This document shows, in pieces, positions 8,516 through 17,682 of a stretch of 64,000 nt of DNA. Under the pieces are notes generated by a model that was not told the origin of the DNA, searched no databases, and saw nothing but the letters and a program-made list of their open reading frames with translations. Position numbers and translations under genes: made by a program. Source of the stretch: Hymenobacter canadensis (GTDB lineage Bacteria > Bacteroidota > Bacteroidia > Cytophagales > Hymenobacteraceae); NCBI RefSeq assembly GCF_027359925.1, contig NZ_CP114767.1, positions 992,001 through 1,056,000 on the forward strand. The letters run 5' to 3'. The first letter of the stretch is position 1. Every line of letters begins with the position of its first letter.

Positions 8516-9175
8516 TTAGACCTGTCGGGAGGCCAGTTGCAGCAGCAGGCCGGCGTGCAGGGTGTGCTGGCCGGCGAAGCGCAGAAATTCGGGCTCTACG
8601 CCGAATTCGCGCAGAAATGCGCCCTGCTTCTCCACGTCAGCAGCAGAAACAAACTCGTCCTCGTCGCCGCAGACCAGCGTGACGGGCAGGCCGCGCAGCA
8701 ACCGGCCCGCCGCCTGAAAGTCCATGTCGGGCGGGAAGGCGCCGGCCCACAAAACCAGCCGGGCCGGCCGGAAGGGCGCGCGCGCCAGCCAGCGGCTGAC
8801 CGTAGCAGCGCCCTGCGAGAAGCCCAGCACCGTTACCCGGGTATCAGCTGAAGCCTGGGGCAGTAGAGTGGCGGCCAGCTGATTGAGGTAGCCTACGTAA
8901 TCGTCGATTTCGAGCAGGCGGTCTTCGCGCGTCATCCAGGTGGCGCCCACGCGCCCGCCGGTGCCCTGCAGATAGAACCGCGACAGGCCTTCCGGCGCCA
9001 CTACCACCAGCGTAGGGTCGGCGGCGCTGATGGCTGCGAAGTGCCGGATAAAATACTGCGCCAGCTGGCCGTAGCCGTGGCACACAAACCACACCTGCCG
9101 GGTGGCGGCGGTCAGCGCGCCCAACTGGAAATAGCGCGCCGTGCGCGCAACCGATATATGGTGTTCCTGGGCCAT
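8516..9175 (-). CDS. Alpha/beta hydrolase, phospholipase/carboxylesterase type
   Basis: 219 residues. The nucleophile elbow GFSQGAATVSRW near 118-129, the acid in LVCGDEDEF and the histidine in FAGQHTLH form a standard catalytic triad. An N-terminal FVCHGYGQ gives the oxyanion HG motif. This matches the small esterase family including YpfH and acyl-protein thioesterase-like enzymes, which hydrolyse short acyl esters; the natural substrate is not evident. There is no signal peptide, so it is cytoplasmic. The ATG at 9175 (MAQEHHISV) is preferred to a TTG three codons upstream. Confidence 0.8.
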   Translation of the reverse strand: MAQEHHISVARTARYFQLGALTAATRQVWFVCHGYGQLAQYFIRHFAAISAADPTLVVVAPEGLSRFYLQGTGGRVGATWMTREDRLLEIDDYVGYLNQLAATLLPQASADTRVTVLGFSQGAATVSRWLARAPFRPARLVLWAGAFPPDMDFQAAGRLLRGLPVTLVCGDEDEFVSAADVEKQGAFLREFGVEPEFLRFAGQHTLHAGLLLQLASRQV

Positions 9176-9290
9176 AGCGCACAAAATCAGTTTAGGCTGC
9201 CCGCCCGCTTGTCAGGGCAGAGCACCCAGCAGTAGCCGGTGCCTGCCGAACGAACGGCGGCAATACGCGGGCTAAACAGGGGAAAGAGAA

Positions 9291-9782
9291 TCAGCCCTTG
9301 GTCGGTAAGTCGTCGGCGCTGAAGCCAAACGGCAGCAGGTCGGAGAGGCTGCGGAAGCGGTAGATACTGCCGTCGGGGCCGGGCATGAGCAGCGGAATGG
9401 CCTGCTTCTGGCGGTGCTCGTATTCGGCCATCACCTGGCGGCAGGCTCCGCACGACGACACCGGCACGAAGTCGCCGGCAGCGGGGCGGGCGGCGACGGC
9501 CATGCCCAGAATGCGCCGCTCGGGCTGGGAGGCGGCCAGCCCGAACAGGGCGGTGCGCTCGGCGCAAAGTCCTGAGGGGAAAGCCGCGTTTTCCTGATTG
9601 GTGCCCCGGAAGATGGTGCCGTCGTCGAGCAGGAGGGAAGCGCCGACGTGGAAGTGCGAATAAGGCGCGTAGGCCTGGTCGGTGGCGGCGCGGGCAGCCT
9701 GCCAGGTGAGGGCTTCGGCGGGCGTTAGCTCAGTTTCGGTGAGAACCTCGACGTGGATGGTGAGGTGGAGCGGGTGGGCCAT
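9291..9782 (-). CDS. cdd: Cytidine deaminase
   Basis: 163 residues. Zinc ligands and the catalytic Glu are visible as LCAERTALF and SSCGACRQVMAEY, preceded by the substrate-binding stretch AYAPYSHFHVGASLL and NQENAAFPSG. It deaminates cytidine and deoxycytidine to uridine and deoxyuridine in pyrimidine salvage. The frame is open about 76 codons upstream in low-complexity Pro/Gly/Arg sequence, but the ATG at 9782 gives the usual family length. The 280 bp between this gene and the divergent saccharopine dehydrogenase-like gene shows no clear promoter match or repeat. Confidence 0.92.
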   Translation of the reverse strand: MAHPLHLTIHVEVLTETELTPAEALTWQAARAATDQAYAPYSHFHVGASLLLDDGTIFRGTNQENAAFPSGLCAERTALFGLAASQPERRILGMAVAARPAAGDFVPVSSCGACRQVMAEYEHRQKQAIPLLMPGPDGSIYRFRSLSDLLPFGFSADDLPTKG

Positions 9783-10063
9783 GAAATAGGCAGAAATAGA
9801 TATTCCGGTACCGGCTCGCGGCCCCGGCTGAAGAAGGGGCGGTGAATGTACTACAAATCCGGCGGAGTAGCGGCGTTGGGGGTAGGAGAAAGCTGGGGCT
9901 GGCGGCCGGTGACGGCCGGGCCGCACCACGCCACCCTGGCCGGCCGGGCCGGTGCCCTGCCCCGATTGACGGGAATTCGTTAGAATTGGCCCTGTTTTGA
10001 GCCTGTTCATTTACTGTGCCGACCTACCTGAGCCAGCCGGCATTCCCCGCAAATCCCCCCTGC

Positions 10064-11422
10064 ATGACCCGTATTACCCTGCTCGGAGCCGGCCGTTCGG
10101 CTTCCTCGCTGATTGAGTACCTGCTGCGCCACGCGCCCACCGAAAACTGGTTTCTCACCGTGGCTGATGCCAACCCGGCCCACCTGGTGCCGGTGCTGGC
10201 CGCTCACACCGAATACGCCCGCGCAGTGCCGTTTGCGCTGGAAAATGAGGTGCTGCTGCAGGAGCTGGTGAGTGGTGCCGATATTGTTATTTCGATGTTG
10301 CCGGCGCTGCTGCACGGGCCGGTGGCGCGGATGTGCGTGCAGCTGGGGCGGCATCTGGCCACGGCCAGCTATGTGAGCGAGGAAATCCGGGGGCTGGATG
10401 CGGCGGCGCGGGCCGCGGGTAGCACCCTGCTGATGGAGTGCGGCCTCGACCCCGGCCTCGACCATATGTCGGCCATGGCCGTGATTGAGGAAATCCGAGA
10501 GCGGGGTGGCCGCATTACCTCGTTTAAGTCGTATTGCGGGGGACTGCTGGCGCCCGACTCGGAAGGCAACAATCCGTGGAAATACAAGTTCACGTGGAAC
10601 CCCCGCAACGTGGTGCTGGCCGGCCAGGGTACGGCCAAATACCTCGAAAACGGTCATCCGCGCTACATTCCTTACCAGCACCTGTTTGCCCGCACTGAGT
10701 CGATATTGGTGCCTGGATACGGCGACTTCGACGGCTACGCCAACCGCGACTCGCTCAGCTACCGTGCGCCGTATGGCCTAGATGACATCCCCACGATTCT
10801 GCGCGGCACGCTGCGCCGGGCCGGCTACTGCGCCGCTTGGCACGCGCTGGTGCGCCTGGGCCTTACCGACGATGCCGTGCGCCTCGGTAACGCCGCCGAC
10901 CTGACCTGGCGCGAGCTGCTGGAGTCGTACCTGCCGGTTTTGGTGCCGCGCGCCGCCAACGAAACCGCCCTGGCCATGCACTGTGCCGACTACCTGGGCC
11001 TTTCGATGGCCGGGCCAGAGATGGAGCGGCTACAGTGGCTGGGCTTGTTCACAGAGCAGCCCGTTGGCCTGGCCGACGGCACGCCGGCGCAGCTGCTGGA
11101 GCGCCTGCTGACTCAGAAGTGGCAGCTGCAGCCCGCCGACCACGACATGATTGTGATGCAGCACCTGTTCGAGTTTGAGCTAGCGGGCGTGCGCTACGGC
11201 CGTACCAGCTCGCTGGTGGTGCTCGGGGACGATGCCACGCACACGGCCATGGCCAAAACCGTGGGGTTGCCACTGGGCATGGCCGTGCGCCGGCTGGCGC
11301 GGGGCGAGGTGGCCGCGCGGGGCGTGCTGATTCCTACCGGTGCCGACCTCTACCAGCCAATCTTGGCGGAGCTGGCGGCCGACTACGGCATCCGGTTCGA
11401 GGAGCACGAAACCGCGCGTTAG
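10064..11422 (+). CDS. Saccharopine dehydrogenase-like NAD(P)-dependent oxidoreductase
   Basis: 452 residues. The N-terminal Rossmann motif LLGAGRSASSLIEYLL and SGADIVISMLPALLH are followed by the CGLDPGLDHMSAM signature, YCGGLLAPDSEGNNPWKYKFTWNPRNVVLAGQ and YPxQHLF-like elements of the LYS9/saccharopine dehydrogenase family. These enzymes interconvert saccharopine and aminoadipate semialdehyde or related opine-type adducts. Bacteria of this phylum mostly make lysine through diaminopimelate, so a catabolic or salvage role is more likely, by inference. The start is ATG at 10064; an in-frame GTG at 10016 is less likely. An IS630-type element has inserted 7 bp after the stop codon. Confidence 0.85.
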   Translation: MTRITLLGAGRSASSLIEYLLRHAPTENWFLTVADANPAHLVPVLAAHTEYARAVPFALENEVLLQELVSGADIVISMLPALLHGPVARMCVQLGRHLATASYVSEEIRGLDAAARAAGSTLLMECGLDPGLDHMSAMAVIEEIRERGGRITSFKSYCGGLLAPDSEGNNPWKYKFTWNPRNVVLAGQGTAKYLENGHPRYIPYQHLFARTESILVPGYGDFDGYANRDSLSYRAPYGLDDIPTILRGTLRRAGYCAAWHALVRLGLTDDAVRLGNAADLTWRELLESYLPVLVPRAANETALAMHCADYLGLSMAGPEMERLQWLGLFTEQPVGLADGTPAQLLERLLTQKWQLQPADHDMIVMQHLFEFELAGVRYGRTSSLVVLGDDATHTAMAKTVGLPLGMAVRRLARGEVAARGVLIPTGADLYQPILAELAADYGIRFEEHETAR

Positions 11423-11480
11423 CCTTGCTAAGTGGTGAGGCGAAAGTAATGCGGCTGGGCATAAAGTTATATCTTGTTGA

Positions 11481-11756
11481 ATGCGAGCTACTACTGATTT
11501 GACTAGCCCAGAAGTGCTGACGTTGGAACAGGCAGCCGCCCATGGCCCGCACTACCGCATGCGCCGCCGGGCGCAGGCCGTGCTGGGCCACAGCCGAGGC
11601 CAGAGCATCAGCCGTTTGGCGGCCTTATTTGCTGTGGACGCCGATACGGTCAGCCGCTGGCTGCGACGCTGGCGAGCCCAGGGCGTGAGCGGCCTGCGCG
11701 AAGGGGCCCGCTCGGGCCGGCCACCCCACCTGGATGCGGCCGCCCAAAAAAACTAG
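11481..11756 (+). CDS. IS630 transposase, N-terminal helix-turn-helix part (orfA)
   Basis: 91 residues containing a helix-turn-helix region, SISRLAALFAVDADTVSRWLRRW, and a linker GVSGLREGARSGRPP typical of IS630 N-terminal domains. The frame ends at TAG 11754-11756 right after a run of seven A residues. The zero-frame codons there read CAA AAA AAC, so the heptamer A-AAA-AAC at 11747-11753 is a classical -1 slippery site. After a -1 slip translation continues as KKLADLGHLVPQSLGRH into the catalytic part, giving a fused transposase of about 335 residues. The HTH part alone may act as a repressor. Confidence 0.85.
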   Translation: MRATTDLTSPEVLTLEQAAAHGPHYRMRRRAQAVLGHSRGQSISRLAALFAVDADTVSRWLRRWRAQGVSGLREGARSGRPPHLDAAAQKN

Positions 11757-11776
11757 CGGCTGATCTGGGCCACCTG

Positions 11777-12487
11777 GTGCCGCAGTCGCTGGGCCGGCAC
11801 AGCCCCCTGCCCGTACCAGCCCTGAGCCGGAGCCGCCTCTGCTACTGGGCCCGTCGCCTGGGCTTCTGCTACAAACGCCTGCGTCAGAGCCTGCGGGCCC
11901 GGCGCGATGCCCTGCTGTTCGGCTTTTTCCAGCAGGAGTTGGCCCTGCTGCATCAGGTCGAGGCCAGCGGCGGGGTGGCCGTCGTCTACGTGGATGAGTG
12001 CCGCTTTTCGCGCCAGGCACCCGTCTCACATGCCTGGCAGCGGCGCGGGCAGCCGGCGCACGGCGTGCCGGCCGAACGCGGCCCCACCGGTGGCTACTCG
12101 CTGCTGGGCTTCTGGCAGGCGCGCGACCCGGCCCAGGCCTTCACTGGCGTGCTCTATGCCGGCGCGTTCACAGCCGACTTGTTTGTGGCCGCTGTCGAGC
12201 AGTTCAGCTTCACGCTTGAGCGGCCCACGATCCTCGTGCTCGACAACGCCAGCATCCACCGGGCCGCCAGCGTGCAGGCGCGGCTGCGCGCGTGGGCCCG
12301 GCGCGGGCTGCGTCTACAGTTTCTGCCCGCCTACTCGCCCGAACTCAACCAGATCGAACGGCTTTGGCACCGCTGCAAGCACTACTGGCTCAGGCCCCAT
12401 GACTACGACAGTGAAGCGCACTTGTACGAACGTCTCACCCAACTAATTCACGGAATTGGCATACAATACCGCATTACTTTCACATGA
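11777..12487 (+). CDS. IS630 transposase, DDE catalytic part (orfB)
   Basis: The frame is -1 relative to orfA and is probably reached by ribosomal slippage at 11747-11753; an internal GTG at 11777 is the first formal start. The DDE triad is visible: Asp in VYVDECRFSRQ, Asp in LVLDNASIHRA and Glu in YSPELNQIERLWHRCKHYWL. This is the conserved DDE superfamily endonuclease of IS630-type transposases. It ends 5 bp before the right terminal repeat boundary at 12492. Confidence 0.9.
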   Translation: MPQSLGRHSPLPVPALSRSRLCYWARRLGFCYKRLRQSLRARRDALLFGFFQQELALLHQVEASGGVAVVYVDECRFSRQAPVSHAWQRRGQPAHGVPAERGPTGGYSLLGFWQARDPAQAFTGVLYAGAFTADLFVAAVEQFSFTLERPTILVLDNASIHRAASVQARLRAWARRGLRLQFLPAYSPELNQIERLWHRCKHYWLRPHDYDSEAHLYERLTQLIHGIGIQYRITFT

Positions 12488-12522
12488 CCACTTAACAGCT
12501 TTTTTCAGGCAGGAATAGGCGA

Positions 12523-12630
12523 GGTAGCGACGCAATAGTTGGAGTCTCGTCGTTGAACAACTGACGCCGGATTGTGCGGTAAAACAACATCAGCAACGGC
12601 GAGATGCAAGATATTGCGCCTCGACCTCGT
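12523..12630. repeat. Degenerate copy of the GAGACGCAATA palindrome family (family B)
   Basis: The left half (GTAGCGACGCAATAGTTGGA, continuing GTCTCGTCGTTGAAC) closely matches copies at 49215 and 53889. The right half, CATCAGCAACGGCGAGATGC, is a decayed inverted partner. It occupies much of the 246-bp gap between the insertion sequence and the ABC permease gene. Confidence 0.6.
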
Positions 12631-12740
12631 TCACCCAGCCGAAAAGCAACTGCAACAGCTTTTTCCGGCAGCTGCAGGTACGGGCCGAATCAGGCAGTGC
12701 CCGGTAGCTTCCCTATCCTGGATCAATCAATTCTGCGCGC

Positions 12741-13682
12741 TTGAAAGGGTATCTGTGGCTGCGGCTGCGAATAGGCGGCCGCTTGCTGGCCGAGCTGGGC
12801 TGGTGGCGGCTGGCGCTGCTGGGTCCGTTTCTGCTTTTGTCGGTGGCTCGCGCTTTCGTGGTGCTGGCGCCGCACGCTGCCGGGCAGTGGCTGGTGCCGC
12901 TGGCAGTGGCCCTGTTCATTGGCAGCCAGCACCGCCGCCGCCTCGACCTGGGGTTTCTGCAGCTTACCGCGCCCCGGTTCCGGCCGTGGCTGGCCGTGGA
13001 ATACGGGCTGTGGAGCCTGCCGGCTGCTGCTACTTTGCTGGCCTTTGGGCAGCTGACTGCGGCGCTCCTGACGCTGGGGTTGGCCGTAGCCGCTGCCTGG
13101 CTGCCGGCGGCCCGGCCTCAGGACAGCAAGAAACGCCGCCGCAGCTTGGTGCGGAGTGAGGCGCTGGAGCTGGTGAGCGGCCTGCGGCAAACGGCTGCCG
13201 CGGTGTGGTGGCCGCTGCTGCTGGCCGGCGCGGCGTGGGGGCGGCAGTATCCGGAGGTGCCGGCTTTGGCGCTGGTCGTTTGGCTGTTGCTGCTGGCCGG
13301 GTGCTACGGCACGCCTGAGCCCTGGACGCTGCTGCTGCCGGCCCTCCGGCAGCCGGGGGCGTGGCTGCGGCGGCGCGTGGGACTGGCGCTGCTTTACCTG
13401 CTGCTCACGGCTGCGCCGTTTGCCGGGATGCTGGCGCTGGGGCCGGCTGGGGTAGGTGGGGCGGGCCTGCTGCTGCTGTGGGGCGCGGCCCTGCTCACGA
13501 TGGTGGTGCTGGCCCGCTACGCCTTCTACCCCGACACGCTGCTGGTACGCCTCACCCAGGGCGCCATCCTGTCGTTGGTGCTGCTGGCCGGGCAGCCGGT
13601 GTTTCCGGCGCTGCTGCTGGTGGCGTTTGCGGGGCTGCTCTGGAAAAGCCGGCAGCGGCTCTCCAATTTCCGACAAGACTGA
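12741..13682 (+). CDS. ABC transporter permease-like membrane protein
   Basis: 313 residues, extremely rich in Leu, Ala and Trp, with about eight predicted hydrophobic segments and a basic cytoplasmic loop (SKKRRRSLVRSE). No family-specific motif is evident. It precedes an ABC ATPase by 3 bp, so I infer that it is the membrane subunit of that transporter. No in-frame ATG exists near the N-terminus; the TTG at 12741 (MKGYLWLRLRIGG) is the best start. The IS630 element upstream may have separated it from its original promoter. Confidence 0.65.
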   Translation: MKGYLWLRLRIGGRLLAELGWWRLALLGPFLLLSVARAFVVLAPHAAGQWLVPLAVALFIGSQHRRRLDLGFLQLTAPRFRPWLAVEYGLWSLPAAATLLAFGQLTAALLTLGLAVAAAWLPAARPQDSKKRRRSLVRSEALELVSGLRQTAAAVWWPLLLAGAAWGRQYPEVPALALVVWLLLLAGCYGTPEPWTLLLPALRQPGAWLRRRVGLALLYLLLTAAPFAGMLALGPAGVGGAGLLLLWGAALLTMVVLARYAFYPDTLLVRLTQGAILSLVLLAGQPVFPALLLVAFAGLLWKSRQRLSNFRQD

Positions 13683-13685
13683 GGC

Positions 13686-14396
13686 ATGATTGAGATTCGC
13701 AACCTGAGCAAAGCCTTCGGGAGCCAGCCGGTGCTGCACGATGTGAGCCTGACGCTGCAACCCGGCACCCTGCACGGCCTGGTGGGGGCCAACGGCGCCG
13801 GCAAAACCACGCTGCTTCACTGCCTCTACGGCCTGCACGCCGACTACCAGGGCACCGTGGTGGAAAGTACCGGCCTGCCTATCCGCGCCCACACCGGGCT
13901 GCTGTCCTACGAGCCGTATTTCTATCCGCGCCTCACCGGCCGCGAATACCTGGAGTTCACGCTGCAGGCCCGCGGCCGGAATGTGGTGGATTTCAACGGC
14001 TGGAACCAGCTGCTGGAGCTGCCCCTGGACCAGTACGCCGAGGAGTATTCGGCCGGCATGAAGAAGAAGTTGGCGCTGCTGGCGTTGCTGGTGCAGCCCT
14101 TCCGCTACCTCATCCTCGACGAGCCCTTCAACGGCCTCGACCTGAACGCCAACCTTCTGCTGATGGAAATTCTGCGGCGGCTGCGCGGGCAGGGCGTGGG
14201 CATTCTGCTGACCTCGCACCTGCTGGGCTCCCTCACCGAGCTCTGCGACGAGCTGACCGTGCTGGCCGACGGCACCGTGCGCCGCCGCTATACCGCCGCC
14301 GAATTCGGGCAGGTGCAGGTCGATCTGCTGGACGAGTTCTACCAGGATAAGCTGGCCCAAGTGCGCCGGCTACTTCCATCTGAAGGCGAGTTTTGA
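13686..14396 (+). CDS. ABC transporter ATP-binding protein
   Basis: 236 residues. Walker A is GANGAGKTTLL, the signature motif is the variant EYSAGMKKKLALL, Walker B is YLILDEPFNGLDL and the switch histidine is in LTSHLLGS. It is a CcmA/NatA-type exporter ATPase. With the membrane protein encoded 3 bp upstream it forms a two-gene transporter of unknown substrate. It ends 8 bp from the convergent methyltransferase gene, and no terminator hairpin is obvious between them. Confidence 0.9.
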   Translation: MIEIRNLSKAFGSQPVLHDVSLTLQPGTLHGLVGANGAGKTTLLHCLYGLHADYQGTVVESTGLPIRAHTGLLSYEPYFYPRLTGREYLEFTLQARGRNVVDFNGWNQLLELPLDQYAEEYSAGMKKKLALLALLVQPFRYLILDEPFNGLDLNANLLLMEILRRLRGQGVGILLTSHLLGSLTELCDELTVLADGTVRRRYTAAEFGQVQVDLLDEFYQDKLAQVRRLLPSEGEF

Positions 14397-14404
14397 ACCA
14401 GGCG

Positions 14405-15124
14405 TTACAGCGCTAAATAAAACGGCCCCAGCAACTCCCGAAAAGCCTGCGAATACTGCTCATCGGCGGCTTTTATCAGCAGTTCCTGCTGCCGGAGCGG
14501 GGCAGGCCGGCGCCCAAACGTGGTGATGTGGCGCAGCGGCTTGCTGCCGGCCCGGTGCCGCACAACCAGCTGCACCACCGGCCACAGCCCCACTACGGTG
14601 GCGGCCTGCTCGAAGTGCTGCATTTCGGGCGGCGGCAGCAGCACCGTGAGGTGGCCGGCTGGGGTCAGGAAGTCGGCTGCGAACTGCGCCAGCTCCGCAA
14701 AAGTCAGCGAATCATCTGTGGTGTGGCGGGCGGTGGTGCGCCGGGCGTCGGGCGAGCGGAGGGAGTGGCGGAAGAAAGGTGGGTTGCAGACGATGCCGTC
14801 GAAGGGCGCAGGGTGGGTGGCGGCCAGGCCGGCCAGCGGCAGCGCGTGCAGCGTGAGCCGGGCCGCCCAGGGGCTGGCCCGGAAATTGGCGGCGGCCTGC
14901 GCGGCGGCAGTGGGGTCCAGCTCAACGGCCTCAATGGCCGCAGTGGCGTTGCGCTGAGCCGCCATCAGGGCCAGCAGGCCGGTGCCGGTGCCGATATCGA
15001 GCAGCCGCTGGGCCCCGGCCACCGGGGCCACGGCACCCAGCACGCAGGCGTCGGTACTCACCTTCATGGCACACGCGCCCTGCTCGATCCGGAACTCTTT
15101 GAACTGAAAATACGAATTGGCCAC
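14405..15124 (-). CDS. tRNA1(Val) adenine-N6 methyltransferase (TrmN6/YfiC-like)
   Basis: About 239 residues. The N-terminal YFQFKEFRIEQGACAMKVSTD is the family hallmark. SAM motif I is LLDIGTGTGLLAL and the catalytic adenine-N6 motif is IVCNPPFFRHSLRSP. These enzymes methylate A37 of tRNA1(Val) in enterobacteria; the Bacteroidota homologues are assumed to act similarly. The start is uncertain. GTG at 15124 places YFQFKEF at the expected position, whereas a TTG at 15187 would add 21 residues. It is convergent with the ABC ATPase gene. Confidence 0.8.
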   Translation of the reverse strand: MANSYFQFKEFRIEQGACAMKVSTDACVLGAVAPVAGAQRLLDIGTGTGLLALMAAQRNATAAIEAVELDPTAAAQAAANFRASPWAARLTLHALPLAGLAATHPAPFDGIVCNPPFFRHSLRSPDARRTTARHTTDDSLTFAELAQFAADFLTPAGHLTVLLPPPEMQHFEQAATVVGLWPVVQLVVRHRAGSKPLRHITTFGRRPAPLRQQELLIKAADEQYSQAFRELLGPFYLAL

Positions 15125-15225
15125 GGCAGACAGCAAACAGACAGCCGGCAAAGATCCGCAGCATGTCGGCCATTCCGGCGCTGGCAAGCGTTTTTCAGCA
15201 AAAATTGCGCTGATGCATCCCGCGA

Positions 15226-17682
15226 CTATTGGCTGACGGCGCGGCGCTTTTCCTCCTCGGCCCCCGTGGCCCGCTTGCGGGCTGGCGGCACCTCGTTGCT
15301 GCCGAACCGGTACGAAAACGACACCGTGGCCGCCCGGCTGTCCTGGCTGGCGCGGTAGCGTTCCTCAAACACCTGGTAGCGCGAGGTAGCCGTAATCGGC
15401 GCCGTATACAGCAGGTCGGTGGCGTTGAGGCGCAGCGTGGCCCGGCCGTCGAGCAAGCTTTTCTGCACGCCCACGCCGAGCTGCCCAAACGCCTCTACCA
15501 CCTGGAAGGCGTACCACTCGCGCGAGTGGTAGCTGCCGTTCAGGTCGGCAGTCCAGCCCTTGCCCAGCGCGAAGGTGCTGTTGGCGCTGGCAATGGCTCC
15601 CGGCCGCCCCGCCGGGGCGGTGGTGTTGCTTAGGCGGCCATCGAAGTAGATGTAGAACAACTCGATATCGGTGTAGAGCTGCCACCATTTGGTGGGGGCC
15701 AGCGGGGCCGTGAGCGTGAAGGCGTAGTAGTGACGGGTCTGCAGGTTCACGTCGGTAGCGGCCACCAGCCGCTCGGGGCCGGGCTGGGCCAGGTACACCG
15801 GCACGATGGGCCAGTGGCCGCGCGCGTAGCTCAGGCCCGTGGTGTATTTCTGGCGCCAGGTGTGGGTCAGCTCGGCGCTGTAGCTGGTCATGGGCTGCAG
15901 GTAGGGGTTGCCGGCGCGGTACGAGGTGGCATCTACATAAGACCGGAAGGGGTTGAGCTGGGTGTAGGTGGGCCGGTCGAGGCGGCGGCTCAGCGTGAAG
16001 CCCAGCGCATGGGCTTCCGACAGCGTCCGGCTCAGGTTCAGGTTCGGGAACAGCTGCAGGTAGCGGCGGTCGAAGTTTTCGTTGCCGATGTCCTGGCGGC
16101 CGGTGGCCACGGTTTGCTCGGCGCGCAGGCCGGCTGTAAGCGTGAGGCCCGGCCGGGTGCGGCTCATCGTCAGGTAAGCCGCCCGGATGCTCTCGTCGTA
16201 GCGGAAGCGGTTCGACTGGGTGGCATCCCGAAGGAGGCTGCCGTTTCGATAAAACACCACGTCGTTGTCGGCGCGCACCTGGCTGGCTTTCAGGCCCAGC
16301 TCCAGGCGCAGGCCGCGTGGCAGCGGCCGCACATAGTCGGCCTTAGCGCTCTGGATGTGCAGCGTGCCATCCTGGTTGCCGGTGAGAGCCGTGGTCGGCT
16401 GCCCGGCGGGAAGGCTATAGATTGTTACCAGATCCAGCACCCGCCGGATGCCGTAGCGGGCCATATCAGCATCGGCCGTCAGCTCGGCCGTGCCCGCCGA
16501 GTCGGGCCGGAACGTGTGGCGCAACGTGAGGTTGGCGGCCACGTTGGGCGTGCGCAGGTTGCGGAAGTTGTCGGAGGTGTAGCTGCTCACCGGTTGGTCC
16601 TGTGCATCAAAAAACGCGGACTCGTTGGTGCCCTGCCAAGGCGATTTGCTGGCCAGGCCGCTCACCATCACGCCTAGCGTGGTCCGGGGGCTGAGGGTGT
16701 AGTCAAGGCCGGCCTTCCAGGCGTGCGACACCAGGTGGTTGCGCATTTCGTTGCGTTGCTGGCTGCTGGCCTGGGGCTGGCCCTCGGGCCGGTAAATCCG
16801 CGAAAAGGCCAGGTTCTGGAAGTTCTGGCGGTCGGTGTAGGCGTAGGTGGCGTAGAGGTTGGCGTGCGGCCCCCGGTGGTTCAGCGACAGGCCCGAGGTA
16901 TGTTTGCCGTAGCGCCCGCGCCCGTAGCTGGCATTCAGGCTGCCGTTGGTGCCCAGGTGCTGGTCTTTCCGGAGGTTGATGACGATGACCCCGGCCGTAC
17001 CCTGCGCATCGTACTTGGCGGGCGGGTTGGGAATCAGCTCCATGGTGCTCACCTGCTCGGCGGGCAGGGCCCGTAGCATGTTGGCCAGCTCGGTGCCCGT
17101 CATGGGCACGCGCTTGCCATCGAGCAGCACCAGCACGCCCCGCTTGCCCCGTAGCGCCAGCTCATCGTTGCCGTCCACGGTCACGCCCGGGGCGCGGCCC
17201 AGCACGTCAAGCACGGTGCTGCCGCTGGAAAGCGGGCTGTTTTCCACGTTGATGATCGTGCGGTCGGCGCGGCGCTCGAACGGCGGTTTCTGGCCCGTCA
17301 CGGTAACGCCGCGCAGCTGCTGCGTGGGGCTGGCGGCCAGCGTGAGGCGTAATATGGCCGGCGGCCGGTCCGTAACCGTAATCGGCCCCACCCAGGCCTG
17401 CGCATAGCCCGCATGCACCACCGACACCAGGTACTGGCCCACACTGGCCGGGGCCAGTACAAACTGCCCGCCCGCGTCCGTAAACTCGGTTTTGAGCGCT
17501 ACCGAATCGGTGGCGCGGTGCAGCACGACGGTGGCATATTCCACGGGCGTGCCGGTGGCCGTCCGGACTGTACCCGGTATCGGTGCCGGCCGCTCCTGGG
17601 CCACCAGCGGCCCCGCAAGGGTAAGCAACGCCGGTAGCAGGCGCGAAATCCGGCGCAGAACGCCGGTAAAAACTGAATTCAT
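15226..17682 (-). CDS. TonB-dependent receptor-like outer membrane protein
   Basis: 818 residues. It has a signal peptide (to LVAQ near residue 29), a carboxypeptidase-regulatory-like domain (GTVRTATGTPVEYATVVLHR through about 115), a plug domain (about 120-240: VLDVLGRAPGVTVDGNDEL, VLLDGKRVPMTG, IPNPPAKYDAQGTAGVIVI) and a C-terminal 22-strand-type barrel. This is the OMP_b-brl_3 architecture. Such receptors import siderophores, peptides or glycans using TonB; no SusD partner is adjacent, so the ligand is unknown. It stands alone with a long upstream region. Confidence 0.88.
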   Translation of the reverse strand: MNSVFTGVLRRISRLLPALLTLAGPLVAQERPAPIPGTVRTATGTPVEYATVVLHRATDSVALKTEFTDAGGQFVLAPASVGQYLVSVVHAGYAQAWVGPITVTDRPPAILRLTLAASPTQQLRGVTVTGQKPPFERRADRTIINVENSPLSSGSTVLDVLGRAPGVTVDGNDELALRGKRGVLVLLDGKRVPMTGTELANMLRALPAEQVSTMELIPNPPAKYDAQGTAGVIVINLRKDQHLGTNGSLNASYGRGRYGKHTSGLSLNHRGPHANLYATYAYTDRQNFQNLAFSRIYRPEGQPQASSQQRNEMRNHLVSHAWKAGLDYTLSPRTTLGVMVSGLASKSPWQGTNESAFFDAQDQPVSSYTSDNFRNLRTPNVAANLTLRHTFRPDSAGTAELTADADMARYGIRRVLDLVTIYSLPAGQPTTALTGNQDGTLHIQSAKADYVRPLPRGLRLELGLKASQVRADNDVVFYRNGSLLRDATQSNRFRYDESIRAAYLTMSRTRPGLTLTAGLRAEQTVATGRQDIGNENFDRRYLQLFPNLNLSRTLSEAHALGFTLSRRLDRPTYTQLNPFRSYVDATSYRAGNPYLQPMTSYSAELTHTWRQKYTTGLSYARGHWPIVPVYLAQPGPERLVAATDVNLQTRHYYAFTLTAPLAPTKWWQLYTDIELFYIYFDGRLSNTTAPAGRPGAIASANSTFALGKGWTADLNGSYHSREWYAFQVVEAFGQLGVGVQKSLLDGRATLRLNATDLLYTAPITATSRYQVFEERYRASQDSRAATVSFSYRFGSNEVPPARKRATGAEEEKRRAVSQ

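Larger units (their letters stand above)
11429..12494 (+). mobile_element. Complete IS630-family insertion sequence
   Basis: The element is bounded by imperfect terminal inverted repeats: 11431-11454 (AGTGGTGAGGCGAAAGTAAT and onward) and 12469-12492 on the other strand. They match at 21 of 24 positions. Both ends are flanked by TA (11429-11430 and 12493-12494), the target duplication expected for IS630/Tc1 elements. It encodes a two-part transposase in overlapping frames joined by a slippery heptamer. All catalytic residues are present, so it is probably functional. It sits between the saccharopine dehydrogenase-like gene and an ABC permease gene without breaking either. Confidence 0.92.

Noticed and set aside
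12723..14360. Very long open frame on the minus strand opposite the ABC permease and ATPase genes
   Set aside because: It is Gln/His/Arg/Pro-rich low-complexity sequence without motifs and mirrors two well-supported genes; it is a consequence of high GC content.
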